37,669 nucleotides of DNA from Corynebacterium sp. HMSC036D02. GTDB taxonomy: Bacteria > Actinomycetota > Actinomycetes > Mycobacteriales > Mycobacteriaceae. A model generated the notes under the pieces. It was not told the DNA's origin and did no database searches. It worked only from the letters and a program-made list of their open reading frames with translations. Shown in pieces: positions 17,001-25,391 of this stretch. Made by a program: the position numbers and the translations under genes. The stretch is taken from NCBI RefSeq assembly GCF_001836165.1, contig NZ_KV827647.1, positions 1 through 37,669 on the forward strand, given 5' to 3'. Within the stretch, counting starts at the first letter, position 1. Every line of letters starts with the position of its first letter.

Positions 17001-18452
17001 ATGTCGAAAGTTATTGATGCTTGGAATAGTGCTGACTTTGAGGGCGTAAGTGAGCAAAAACTAACTCGGTTTAAGCGGAAGGATATTCGAGCGGCGATCA
17101 GAGAATCGCGATACGCGGTTAAGCTGCTGCAGCGTGCTGGGCAGGCACCGCGCCCTGTGGGGCTGGGGGAGGTAGGAGAAAATGAAAAAGTTAGGGCGGT
17201 TACAATTCTCCACTCCAGCTTGCCTAATCACACTGGTGGCTACACGGGACGCGCGCAGGGTCTACTCAAGGGGTTGATGCTTAATGGCATGATCGTCCGC
17301 GCGTATACTCGCCCGGGATTCTATGCTGAACGGGTTGATTCTAAAGCCAGCTTTCCGTATCCACTCGATGAGGTCGACGGGGTTGAGTATCGACATTTGC
17401 CTGCGGAGTCTCCCCGCAAGAATGGCGAGTATGAATACATGTACAAGGCTATCGATTGGTATCGGGAAGTCTTCTTGATTGAGCGCCCGAATCTGGTGCA
17501 TGTCCGGTCCACCTATTTGATCGCTTTACCGGCTTTGATTGCAGCTCATGAATTGGGAATACCAGTTTTGTATGAGGTATCAGGTCTTTGGGAATTGGTT
17601 TTTGAGGGGCGCGGGGAAGTCGGGAGGGCACGGCGAATTGAGAGAATGGAAGACGCGACATGCCGATTTGCAGACCGGGTCGTTACAATGAATAGTTCAA
17701 TGGCGAGTCTGCTTGATCGCCGTAGCGAACATGGCTTGGATATTGGATTGGTTCCAAATGCGGTCGATGTCTCTCGTTTTTCTCATCTGACGGCGCTAGA
17801 GGAGAAGGAGTTCTTTACCTATGACGTAGGCTACGTGGGCTCCTTGGTCGACTATGAGGGACTTGAGACTTTGATTCGTGCGATTGCTTTGGGCAAGCAA
17901 AAAGGGCGAGCGATTAGGGCGAAGATTGTTGGAAAAGGGGTCGAATTAGACAAGCTGAGGGATCTCGCTGAAACACTGAGCGTTGAGGACCTTGTAGAGT
18001 TGCCTGGGCCGGTAGCTGCTCACGAAGCTGTCGACATGTTCGAGGATGTTAACGTGATTGTCTTACCTCGGGTATCAACGCCAGCAACTGAGTATGTAAC
18101 TCCTCTTAAACCGTTCGAAGCAATGGCCGCTGGGAGACCTCTACTTGTGTCTTCGGTTTCCGCATTGTCAGAAGTGTCGCGCGGTGGTGATGCGGCTCTC
18201 GTATTTGAGCAGGGGGATTCCGAAGACTTATTGGAGAAGCTCATTGATTTGTTGGATCATCGCGAAAAACAGCTTTCGCTTAGTCGATACGCCAAGGAAG
18301 TAGTCGCGACAGAGCATAATTGGGAGTACGTTGCGGCTGAAATGGCTGAGGAGTTTAAGAAGCTGGCCCTCCCATTTGGGCACTTGCCCTTTCTGACCTC
18401 CGCAGGAAAAGTACAGCGCCAAGGCTCCATAGTGTACCCATCCCATGTATAG
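17001..18452 (+). CDS. Glycosyltransferase family 4
   Basis: A 483-residue GT4 enzyme, 15 bases after the previous gene. Motifs in order: 'LPNHTGGYTGRAQGLLKGL' (N-domain), 'LYEVSGLWELV', 'VPNAVDVSRF', 'VGYVGSLVDYEGLETLIRAI', 'KIVGKGVELDKL' and 'TPLKPFEAMAAGRPLLVS' with the family's E-x7-E-like region. Closely resembles the preceding GT4 in its C-terminal half. Predicted to add one sugar in assembly of the exported glycan. Confidence 0.9.
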   Translation: MSKVIDAWNSADFEGVSEQKLTRFKRKDIRAAIRESRYAVKLLQRAGQAPRPVGLGEVGENEKVRAVTILHSSLPNHTGGYTGRAQGLLKGLMLNGMIVRAYTRPGFYAERVDSKASFPYPLDEVDGVEYRHLPAESPRKNGEYEYMYKAIDWYREVFLIERPNLVHVRSTYLIALPALIAAHELGIPVLYEVSGLWELVFEGRGEVGRARRIERMEDATCRFADRVVTMNSSMASLLDRRSEHGLDIGLVPNAVDVSRFSHLTALEEKEFFTYDVGYVGSLVDYEGLETLIRAIALGKQKGRAIRAKIVGKGVELDKLRDLAETLSVEDLVELPGPVAAHEAVDMFEDVNVIVLPRVSTPATEYVTPLKPFEAMAAGRPLLVSSVSALSEVSRGGDAALVFEQGDSEDLLEKLIDLLDHREKQLSLSRYAKEVVATEHNWEYVAAEMAEEFKKLALPFGHLPFLTSAGKVQRQGSIVYPSHV

Positions 18453-18461
18453 GACAAATTC

Positions 18462-19247
18462 ATGAAGAGAACTACTCGTCGTCAACAACTATTGGTATTG
18501 CTGCTTCTCCTTGCAATTGTTTGCGGAGTCTGTGGAGTCTGGCTGGATACGCTGGTTCCGATGTATCTAGAACTTGTGTTGGTTTTGCTGGGGTTATTCA
18601 TTGTATTGCGGTCTGGGGAAAGAGGGCAGTATAAGAGTTTTAGAAAAACAGAGAAGTTGCAAAACCAGCTATCGGTTCGGCTAGACAACCTCGATGCGAG
18701 ATTGGGGGACATAGGGGCCGAACTGTCGAAAACCGAGTGTTTGTCGACAGTAGATCCCAATGAGAACGTGAAAACCGATGAAGTGTTTCCCCTATTCGAG
18801 GACCTCATCGATGAAATGAATGAACAGGCCCAAGGGGATAGTCAGATGGCTTTGTCGCAACAAGTTTCTGTCAGGAAAATTATTAATTGGCTTCGTCCTA
18901 CGTTGCTCCTAACGACAGATGCATGGCTAAGGCCATTGGAGGAGGAGACTAAGGTTAACACTGCACATTGGGAGAGGCCAGATCCTTCTTTTAGGCTTGC
19001 CGATGAGGTTAAACTGGCGGTGGTGGACTCTGAATCTTTTCTAGCAGGCCGTGGTTCGTTAATGGTGTCAAGTCATTTGGGGACATGTGCATTGGCGATA
19101 ATCGAATCTTCGAACACCGAGAGAATTGAATCTATAGCAGGATTTGCTGAAATTGCGCCGGTAGGAATGATGCACGGTGTGCGTCTTTTTTATCCTTCTT
19201 CGGCACTGGAACCTGCAAAATATTCAAAACTCGTTAAGTATATTTAA
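18462..19247 (+). CDS. Two-TM membrane protein of glycan island, function unknown
   Basis: A 261-residue protein with two closely spaced TM helices (about 9-27 and 32-50) after a basic start (MKRTTRRQQ). A short coiled coil (about 62-92, LQNQLSVRLDNLDARLGDI) follows, then a soluble domain of about 160 residues with no recognised motif. Both termini are predicted cytoplasmic. It sits inside the GT operon with 9-base spacing on both sides, so it is probably co-translated. It may scaffold or regulate assembly of the polymer, in the way chain-length or tethering proteins do, but nothing in the sequence proves this. Confidence 0.75.
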   Translation: MKRTTRRQQLLVLLLLLAIVCGVCGVWLDTLVPMYLELVLVLLGLFIVLRSGERGQYKSFRKTEKLQNQLSVRLDNLDARLGDIGAELSKTECLSTVDPNENVKTDEVFPLFEDLIDEMNEQAQGDSQMALSQQVSVRKIINWLRPTLLLTTDAWLRPLEEETKVNTAHWERPDPSFRLADEVKLAVVDSESFLAGRGSLMVSSHLGTCALAIIESSNTERIESIAGFAEIAPVGMMHGVRLFYPSSALEPAKYSKLVKYI

Positions 19248-19255
19248 GGACTTCA

Positions 19256-20110
19256 ATGAACATCCTTGAGCTTGCCCAACTTGAAAAAGCATCGGAATCT
19301 GAGTTGTATGATGCTGACCGCGAGGAATTCCGTTTTATAGTGGCGGTTGGCGAGTGTCTAGTGCCGGTATTGGTGCAGCCGACTGCTAAGTATGAAGACA
19401 CTCTTTTAGTGACATATAACGGGGCTATTCAGCGGACCAAAGCCCCGGACGGCATTGTCTTTCAGCGGTCGTCGTGGCTAGATGAGTTTGAATCGCCTGT
19501 CATCCAGATCGCCGATCCCACAATGGTTAAGCATAAACGGTTGCAAATTGGCTGGGGGCAGTACTCAAAGAATGATTGGTCCATTGCCTCGATGGTTAAA
19601 GTCATTGACGCAGTCCGAGCGCGTTTTGGGCTTGCAGGTCCTGCTAGGACTCTTCACTATGGGAGTTCTGCAGGCGGATTCCAGGCGATTTGTTGTGCTA
19701 CTTTCGATCGCGGCAGCAAGGCCCTTGTAAATAACCCACAACTTGACTGGTCCTATTACAACGAACGTTTTGTAAATGCATTGCTACGGGATGTTTTTGA
19801 AGGTGGCAACATCGAAGACGTCAGGGTTTCTCAACCCTGGAGGGTTAGTGTAATCGAGTTGTTTGAGGTCGAAGGGTACATCCCGGAGACCGAGGTGATG
19901 CTGAACATCGCAAGCGCAGGCGATGTTGAACAGCAGTTAAAGCCCACCTTGGAAAAAATGACCAAGCTTGTAGCTTTAGGCAGAGTCCCTCTATTCAGCT
20001 TTGGTCTGTACCATGATGAAAACATGGGGCATAATCCACTTGCACGGCCGCACACCGTTAAGAAGATCAATTCGAAATTGAGTAGCATGCGTGCAGTCAT
20101 TGAAGAGTAA
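19256..20110 (+). CDS. Alpha/beta-hydrolase-like protein of glycan island
   Basis: A 284-residue protein with good AAGGA spacing to its ATG. Contains a nucleophile elbow 'HYGSSAGGFQAI' (GxSxG) around residue 140 and a late 'YHDENMGHNPL' that could supply the acid and His of a Ser-Asp-His triad. Proteins with this 'SSxGG' elbow occur in exopolysaccharide and accessory-secretion loci, where some are proposed to act on glycan acyl groups. Likely an O-acetyl/acyl esterase or transferase acting on the island's glycan; this is inference from fold and context. Confidence 0.65.
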   Translation: MNILELAQLEKASESELYDADREEFRFIVAVGECLVPVLVQPTAKYEDTLLVTYNGAIQRTKAPDGIVFQRSSWLDEFESPVIQIADPTMVKHKRLQIGWGQYSKNDWSIASMVKVIDAVRARFGLAGPARTLHYGSSAGGFQAICCATFDRGSKALVNNPQLDWSYYNERFVNALLRDVFEGGNIEDVRVSQPWRVSVIELFEVEGYIPETEVMLNIASAGDVEQQLKPTLEKMTKLVALGRVPLFSFGLYHDENMGHNPLARPHTVKKINSKLSSMRAVIEE

Positions 20111-20118
20111 GTTCTCCT

Positions 20119-21423
20119 TTGCTTCCTTACAATCTTTCTTCGCACATAGTGGGTTTGCCGTGGCGGATAGCCAATAAAGGAGCTCATCTAGCCTGTTCGG
20201 TTTCTACCCGGCGTAGCTATGTCAAAGACGACTTTGAAGAGGCCATGCTTTATGACTGCGTGCGCTCGGCGGTTGCGAAAGGAAGTCAGGTAGAATCACG
20301 GCTTTATAGTAAAAAGATATTCAATAGCTTTCCTAGCGTCAGATTTACTTTTTCGGGGCCAAACGTACGGGTGCCGAAATGCAACTTACCCCTGGTCTCA
20401 GCACTTAGGGCCTGTGGAGTGGTGTACGACAGGAATGGGCTCCGACCAAAGGGCTCAGACGGCGACCAGACTAGTGCTATATCTGTCGGTGCATGGCAGA
20501 TGGTTAAACAATGCTCTAGTGCTCTCTCTCACCGCGAGCGTATTCTCGATGTTATAGTTCCCGTCTACAATAACGGCATATTTCTAATAACTAAATGCCT
20601 TCCTAGTCTTGCCGCGAACGCTATCTGGGAACAGATGAGAGTGATCGTTGTGGACGATGCCTCTGATGATCCGGTAACTCAAGAGATTCTGGATGAGGTT
20701 AAAGGGAGCGTCGGAAACGTTGATGTAGTTCGACTGGAGGGTCCGCCGAGCGGCTCTGCGTCGGGCCCAAGGAATGTCGGAATTGAACTTGCCAAATCGG
20801 ACCTCGTCACGTTTCTTGACCCCGACAACGAAATATCAGTTGGGGGATATGACGAACTAGTTAAACAGTTTTATGGTTCGAGCGTTCCTGTGCAAATGGC
20901 TTCTGGGTATCAGTTGAAGGTTGGTGCGTCCATTGGCCTCAATGCTCGGAATGCATTGTTTCACGGGAGACTTGTTGATCGACCGAGTGCGCTTTTTACT
21001 GCAACCCAGCGCTTTCCAGTTGTATCAACACAAGCTGCGGTCATTTCTCGGGTTTTTCTTGAAGACAATAAGATTCGCTATGTTGAAGGCGCAGTCGGGC
21101 AGGACACGCTATTTGGCTGGGAGATACTGTTAAATGCAAATGCCATCCTATTCTGTCACCGGCCGTTTATCGTGTATTATTCGCAGCGAAGTGGTTCTAT
21201 CACCAATGATGCTGGAGTTGACTATTTCCGGCGTGCATTGATACGGGAGAAAGCTCAGTTTGAGGTTCTGAGACAAGCAGGCATTTTGTCTATCTACAGA
21301 AAGAATCAACTTCCTCGTATGATGGATGAAATCTATAAACCAAAGTTAGACAATTTGGATGGGCCTGGCCGTGATGTCGCTGAAGGGTATGTTCAGGAAA
21401 TATGTGGTTTGTATGCCCTCTAA
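20119..21423 (+). CDS. Glycosyltransferase family 2
   Basis: A protein of up to 434 residues; the TTG at 20119 is the farthest-upstream start and has no clear ribosome-binding site, and GTG 20149 is an alternative. The first 130 residues are unrecognised. A GT-A domain follows: 'LDVIVPVYNNGIFLITKCLPSL', 'VIVVDDASDDP', 'SGPRNVGIELAKSDLVTFLDPDNEI' (the last giving the DxD-like metal site), then 'VEGAVGQDTLFGWEIL'. It would use a UDP- or dTDP-sugar. Low G+C compared with the core; last gene before the exporter operon. Confidence 0.88.
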   Translation: MLPYNLSSHIVGLPWRIANKGAHLACSVSTRRSYVKDDFEEAMLYDCVRSAVAKGSQVESRLYSKKIFNSFPSVRFTFSGPNVRVPKCNLPLVSALRACGVVYDRNGLRPKGSDGDQTSAISVGAWQMVKQCSSALSHRERILDVIVPVYNNGIFLITKCLPSLAANAIWEQMRVIVVDDASDDPVTQEILDEVKGSVGNVDVVRLEGPPSGSASGPRNVGIELAKSDLVTFLDPDNEISVGGYDELVKQFYGSSVPVQMASGYQLKVGASIGLNARNALFHGRLVDRPSALFTATQRFPVVSTQAAVISRVFLEDNKIRYVEGAVGQDTLFGWEILLNANAILFCHRPFIVYYSQRSGSITNDAGVDYFRRALIREKAQFEVLRQAGILSIYRKNQLPRMMDEIYKPKLDNLDGPGRDVAEGYVQEICGLYAL

Positions 21424-21493
21424 ATATGGGTACCGACCTGCTCCTTTCTAAGTGTCTTTCGGATCTGTCTGAATGTTAGAATCGAATCAATTT

Positions 21494-21530
21494 GTCATTT
21501 GACTCATTTGAAATGACGAATTTGTACAGT
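21494..21530 (+). promoter_or_regulatory. Promoter with palindromic operator before the ABC exporter
   Basis: GTCATTT (21494-21500) and AAATGAC (21511-21517) form an inverted repeat with a 10-base spacer, overlapping a -35-like TTGACT (21499-21504). TACAGT at 21525-21530 fits a -10 box, though the 20-base spacer is long. A regulator bound to the palindrome would block the -35. This suggests the exporter genes have their own promoter. Confidence 0.4.
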
Positions 21531-21544
21531 AAATAAGGAGACCC

Positions 21545-22456
21545 ATGGCTGATCAGCAAGAGGCTGACGCGATCCGCTCCCTCCAGCAAGCAATGCCGAA
21601 GAATCGCCGAACTGTCCTGGTTGCAGACGAGGAACTGATTTCAACGAACAAACGAGCGTCTTTAGCGAAGTATTTGGCAAATACATGGCGTTACAGGCAC
21701 TTTATCTTCGAGCATGCAAGATTCAAAGCAGCTGGAGACAATGATGACATGTTTCTGGGGAAGCTTTGGAATATTCTCGAACCTTTGCTTCGTATTGCTA
21801 TGTATGGGGTGATGTTCGGTGTAGTTCTTCAGACGTCGCGGGGCATTGAAAATTTCATAGGCTTCTTGGTCATTGGCTTAATGTATTTTTCGATGATGTC
21901 ACGTGGACTCGGCAGTGGATCTGGGCTCGTGCAGCGATCAAAGGCAATGATGCGAACCTTTCGGTTCCCGAGAGTCTCCCTGGTGGTTGGAGAAGCCATT
22001 AAGGGGTTTATTAGCAATATAATACCAGGGGCATTGGCTGTTCTTGCCGCCTTGGCTTTTCAGTGGGGCGATCCTCTCTCATGGTCGGTCGTCTTGATTG
22101 TTCCGATCTATTTTTTGATCCATCTGTTTTCATTCGGGCTATTGCTGATATCAGCTCGAGTAACTGCATTCGTTCCAGATGCTAAGAAGATTGTCTTCTT
22201 CGTAAATCGAGCTTGGTTCTACGTCTCAGGTGTATTCTTCTCAGTTGAGCGCTACGCCCGTGTTCCTGAAATGCAGGAAATTATGCAGGCTAATCCTGCC
22301 TACCGGTTTCTGGAAGCCGCTCGAAGCGTTGTTATGTATAACCAGATACCAAGTTTGTCGGAATGGCTAATCCTGGTGCTCTGGGCGACTGGTGCTTCTG
22401 CCGTTGGTTTTATCTTCTTTTGGAGGGCTGAGGACCGTTATGTACACGTTAGATAA
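21545..22456 (+). CDS. wzm: ABC-2 type polysaccharide export permease (Wzm-like)
   Basis: A 303-residue membrane protein with an AAGGAG ribosome-binding site ahead of its ATG. A cytoplasmic N-terminal segment (about 1-70) leads to 'GKLWNILEPLLRIAMYGVMFG', the typical ABC-2 'LG..W..l.Pl' entry, and about six TM helices to residue 296. 'AMMRTFRFPR' and 'NPAYRFLEAARSVVM' are characteristic of O-antigen/teichoic-acid exporters (Wzm/TagG). With the ATPase next to it, it would move a lipid-linked glycan across the membrane. Overlaps the ATPase gene by 17 bases. Confidence 0.9.
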   Translation: MADQQEADAIRSLQQAMPKNRRTVLVADEELISTNKRASLAKYLANTWRYRHFIFEHARFKAAGDNDDMFLGKLWNILEPLLRIAMYGVMFGVVLQTSRGIENFIGFLVIGLMYFSMMSRGLGSGSGLVQRSKAMMRTFRFPRVSLVVGEAIKGFISNIIPGALAVLAALAFQWGDPLSWSVVLIVPIYFLIHLFSFGLLLISARVTAFVPDAKKIVFFVNRAWFYVSGVFFSVERYARVPEMQEIMQANPAYRFLEAARSVVMYNQIPSLSEWLILVLWATGASAVGFIFFWRAEDRYVHVR

Positions 22457-23282
22457 TCCCAGCGTGCTTGTTCGCGAGGCGTCCAGATTTTATCGAGCTG
22501 ACAATAAACGCAGTGTATTTCGGAGACCAAAGCTTTCCGATGAACGTGAGGGTGACTATGTTCGGGCACTAAGCTGTGTGTCAATGTACGCCGAGAAGGG
22601 TGAATGCATTGGTATCTTGGGGAGAAACGGATCCGGAAAATCAACCCTGATGAGGCTGATCGCAGGAAATGAGGCGCCTGATGAAGGCCAGGTGCTTACT
22701 TCCGCAACTCCGACTTTGCTCAATGTTTCCGCAGCGCTGCAACCAAGACTTCCAGGCAGGACTAACATAAGATTAGGGCTATTGGCACAAGGGGTCTCTC
22801 CCGAAAAGATCGATGAACTTACAGAGGAGATAATTGACTTCGCGGAGATAGGAAAAGCGGTTGAACGTCCGATGAAAACCTATTCGTCGGGAATGGGGGC
22901 CCGGTTGAAGTTTGCGATTTCCACTGCAGTTCAACGTGATTTACTGCTGATTGACGAGGCTTTGGGGACAGGTGATGCCTCATTCACAGAGCGTGCACAA
23001 GAACGCATGACTGGTTTTCTAAGTAATGCAGGGACGATCTTCTTGGTATCTCATGCGATGGCATCAATTAAAAGCATGTGTTCTAGAGTGATTTGGCTTC
23101 ATGATGGAGAGATAATCGCTGACGGTGACGTCGAACCCATCACCTTGTTATATAACAAGTGGACCGCTCGGGCAGCAAGGAAAAACTTTGAGTCTGCGGA
23201 AAGCTTGATTCTCGGAGTGAAATCAACCTACAAAAAGCCTTCGATACTACTGGATTCTCAAGTTAGTAAGTTATTAAATTAA
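22440..23282 (+). CDS. wzt: ABC transporter ATP-binding protein for polysaccharide export (Wzt/TagH-like)
   Basis: A 280-residue ATPase from the ATG at 22440 with GAGGA a few bases upstream. It has Walker A 'GRNGSGKST', Q-loop region 'LQPRLPGRTNIRLG' (TagH/Wzt type), signature 'YSSGMGARLKFA', Walker B 'LLLIDEALGTGD' and H-loop 'VSHAM'. It ends about 35 residues after the ATPase fold, so it lacks the large C-terminal carbohydrate-binding domain of Wzt proteins that recognise capped chains. That resembles exporters that do not need a terminal cap. Energises Wzm. Confidence 0.92.
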   Translation: MYTLDNPSVLVREASRFYRADNKRSVFRRPKLSDEREGDYVRALSCVSMYAEKGECIGILGRNGSGKSTLMRLIAGNEAPDEGQVLTSATPTLLNVSAALQPRLPGRTNIRLGLLAQGVSPEKIDELTEEIIDFAEIGKAVERPMKTYSSGMGARLKFAISTAVQRDLLLIDEALGTGDASFTERAQERMTGFLSNAGTIFLVSHAMASIKSMCSRVIWLHDGEIIADGDVEPITLLYNKWTARAARKNFESAESLILGVKSTYKKPSILLDSQVSKLLN

Positions 23283-23284
23283 TC

Positions 23285-23312
23285 CCTTGGGGATTCTCGC
23301 GAATCCCCAAGG
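23285..23312. terminator. Bidirectional hairpin between the exporter and the asparagine-synthase-like gene
   Basis: CCTTGGGGATTC (23285-23296) and GAATCCCCAAGG (23301-23312) form a perfect 12-bp stem with a 4-base loop. The hairpin begins just after the ATPase stop, between convergent genes. No strong T-run. Confidence 0.7.
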
Positions 23313-23410
23313 CGTTCCATTGGACCTTTAAGTCAGCCTGTTGATTTGGCTCAATGGTGTGTTGGAGTAGCCTGGCTTTTGGGGCAATAGCAAACTTGTA
23401 GTACAGGGGC

Positions 23411-25354
23411 TTATTCTGCTACGCGAAACTCTCGAGTCGATGAAATCTCCAGTGGCTGGGATGAGTCAAAATCAATGGGCGTCTCAGTCCACTCTGTTAA
23501 TTTCAACAAACTGACGTTACTCCAGGCTAGACCGTTCTCGCGCATCGACCGAACCCCGATATCAACACTATCTCCGTATCGCAGACCGTCTACGGCTACG
23601 GTGCAGGGGTCATTACGCTTACCAATCGGCAGGCGGTAAACGTCATTGTCGTTAATCCGGATGAAAATAACAACATTGTTGGCATCTCGGCCAATGTTGT
23701 AGTGATTGTGGAAAGTTAACCTAAGTGAACCAGTCTGTGCTGAAAAACGTTTCCTAAAGAATCGTTCCCCGCCTTTGTGTAGATTCTCTGGTTTCAATTG
23801 GATAATGTCTGGAGGAGTTTGTTCATACCTTTCATAAGGCTCATCCTCCGTTGTCCGGCTGAAAACAGCTTCAACGTCAACAAAGTTGGTTTTGGCAATG
23901 GAGAAATCTTTGTCGTTGATTGGGAACTGCGTAAGTGTCGGGCATGCTTTCTGAATGAAAGATTTCGCGAAAACCGCGTTCTTGCGGTCGTAGAACGGTA
24001 GAGATTGTGCCGTTTCGAATAACTTCCGGATCGCAATCGGGTTGATCGGCAGAAAGGCTGAAGCCTGGCAATTGATCGCTTCCGACTGAAAACGGCCAGC
24101 TCGGAGTTCTTGATATAAAATATTGGCGACTGGGAATCCATGCTCCAATACGGTTTTCATGTTGTAGCGTTCCCAAAGCTCATAGGCGAGTTCAGTTGTG
24201 AGCTTCTCATCGTCTGATTTGCTCGAATACCCTCCGAGGGCAGAAACAATCCGCGTGAATGTCTCGAATGAGGTTGTAGGTTTCGCTGCAGGCGAATAGT
24301 AGTCTCTAAAGGCCTCAAGCGCAGTGCCGACGAAGCAAATGGAGGGGTGTGTGCCGAGGGTGTTCTCGTACAGGCCTTGGAAATTTAAAGCATGTTTTCC
24401 CACAGTATTGCGTTGTAGGGTCGCTTTATCTTCTGCAGAAAGAGGATAGGATTTAACATCTTCCATCGGCAGAATAACGTGTTCTTTCTTAAACGTTTCC
24501 GCTATTAATCTGGATACTCGGATATCAAGTTTGTACGAACGCTTAGTATTTCCATCTTCTTCTGAGGGAGGTTCAGTACTTCCATAAGTTACGAATGAGA
24601 AATCAATCCCTGAGGCTAATGCTGCAGAAGCACATACTCTGGTATCCATACCTGCAGTCAGAGCACAATATGCCTTGTAGTCGAGACTTCCCCAGTGCTG
24701 GACAGAGCGCTTGGCTAAAGCGATAGCTTGCTCAACCGCCGTGTTTATCGAGGAAAACTCGTCAATAGATGTATATGGGTGCGGATAGAATCGGTTGAGT
24801 TCTTTGGTCTCAAACTCAAAGCAAAAATTTGGCGGCAGTGCAGCAATTCGGGTGTCTTCAGTCTGATCCCACAGCTTGTGCTGTCCAAGTGAAACCAGTT
24901 CTTTGGTAATGCCCGTGCGGGCGTTGAGTTCCTCATTGATTAGAGGTAGATGTGAGCCAAATAGTAGGGCTTCTTCCCGCGCAATGTAAACAGGTTGGCT
25001 CGCTAGGGTGTCATTGTAGAGTTTGGTCTTTTCATCCTTGACGATAAGTGCCGCCCAGCGGCCGACTACATAATCGAGAAAAGAATGAAAAGCATGCCAC
25101 CCTTTTGAAAGCTCTTGTCGGGCTCTCTCTATGAAAGGAAGCTCAATCGATGTGTCACCGACGAAGGCCGCATGACCAAACCAAAGCAGTTTTAAGTTAT
25201 CGTCTTGAACAAGCTGTGTTGGTTCATCGGGCTGGATGTAAACTTCTATGCCGTCCCAAGCTTCAAACCGTCTGAAATTGCTTTGGATTAGCTCTTGGTT
25301 CTCGATCGGCTTGTTGCTTACTAGAAAGCCGAAAGGATAAGGCCTGATGGTCAT
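23411..25354 (-). CDS. Asparagine-synthase-like protein with altered catalytic sites
   Basis: A 647-residue protein. The N-terminal region (about 1-150) keeps the Ntn/GATase-7 fold pattern ('LDYVVGRWAALIVKDEKTKLYNDTLASQPVYI') but starts MTIRPY, without the Cys-2 nucleophile of a glutaminase. The central PP-loop region reads 'YCALTAGMDTRVCAS', where true AsnB has SGGxDS. About 150 C-terminal residues (about 480-647) look beta-rich. AsnB-like proteins in O-antigen/capsule loci (such as LfnA/WbpS types) can amidate uronic acids; that would fit a ManNAcA-containing product here. With the glutaminase Cys gone it would need ammonia, or it may have another role. Lies downstream of wecC on the same strand. 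Confidence 0.75.
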   Translation of the reverse strand: MTIRPYPFGFLVSNKPIENQELIQSNFRRFEAWDGIEVYIQPDEPTQLVQDDNLKLLWFGHAAFVGDTSIELPFIERARQELSKGWHAFHSFLDYVVGRWAALIVKDEKTKLYNDTLASQPVYIAREEALLFGSHLPLINEELNARTGITKELVSLGQHKLWDQTEDTRIAALPPNFCFEFETKELNRFYPHPYTSIDEFSSINTAVEQAIALAKRSVQHWGSLDYKAYCALTAGMDTRVCASAALASGIDFSFVTYGSTEPPSEEDGNTKRSYKLDIRVSRLIAETFKKEHVILPMEDVKSYPLSAEDKATLQRNTVGKHALNFQGLYENTLGTHPSICFVGTALEAFRDYYSPAAKPTTSFETFTRIVSALGGYSSKSDDEKLTTELAYELWERYNMKTVLEHGFPVANILYQELRAGRFQSEAINCQASAFLPINPIAIRKLFETAQSLPFYDRKNAVFAKSFIQKACPTLTQFPINDKDFSIAKTNFVDVEAVFSRTTEDEPYERYEQTPPDIIQLKPENLHKGGERFFRKRFSAQTGSLRLTFHNHYNIGRDANNVVIFIRINDNDVYRLPIGKRNDPCTVAVDGLRYGDSVDIGVRSMRENGLAWSNVSLLKLTEWTETPIDFDSSQPLEISSTREFRVAE

Positions 25355-25391
25355 GGGGTGTCTTCCTTCAGAGTTATGCTATGGCTACCTG

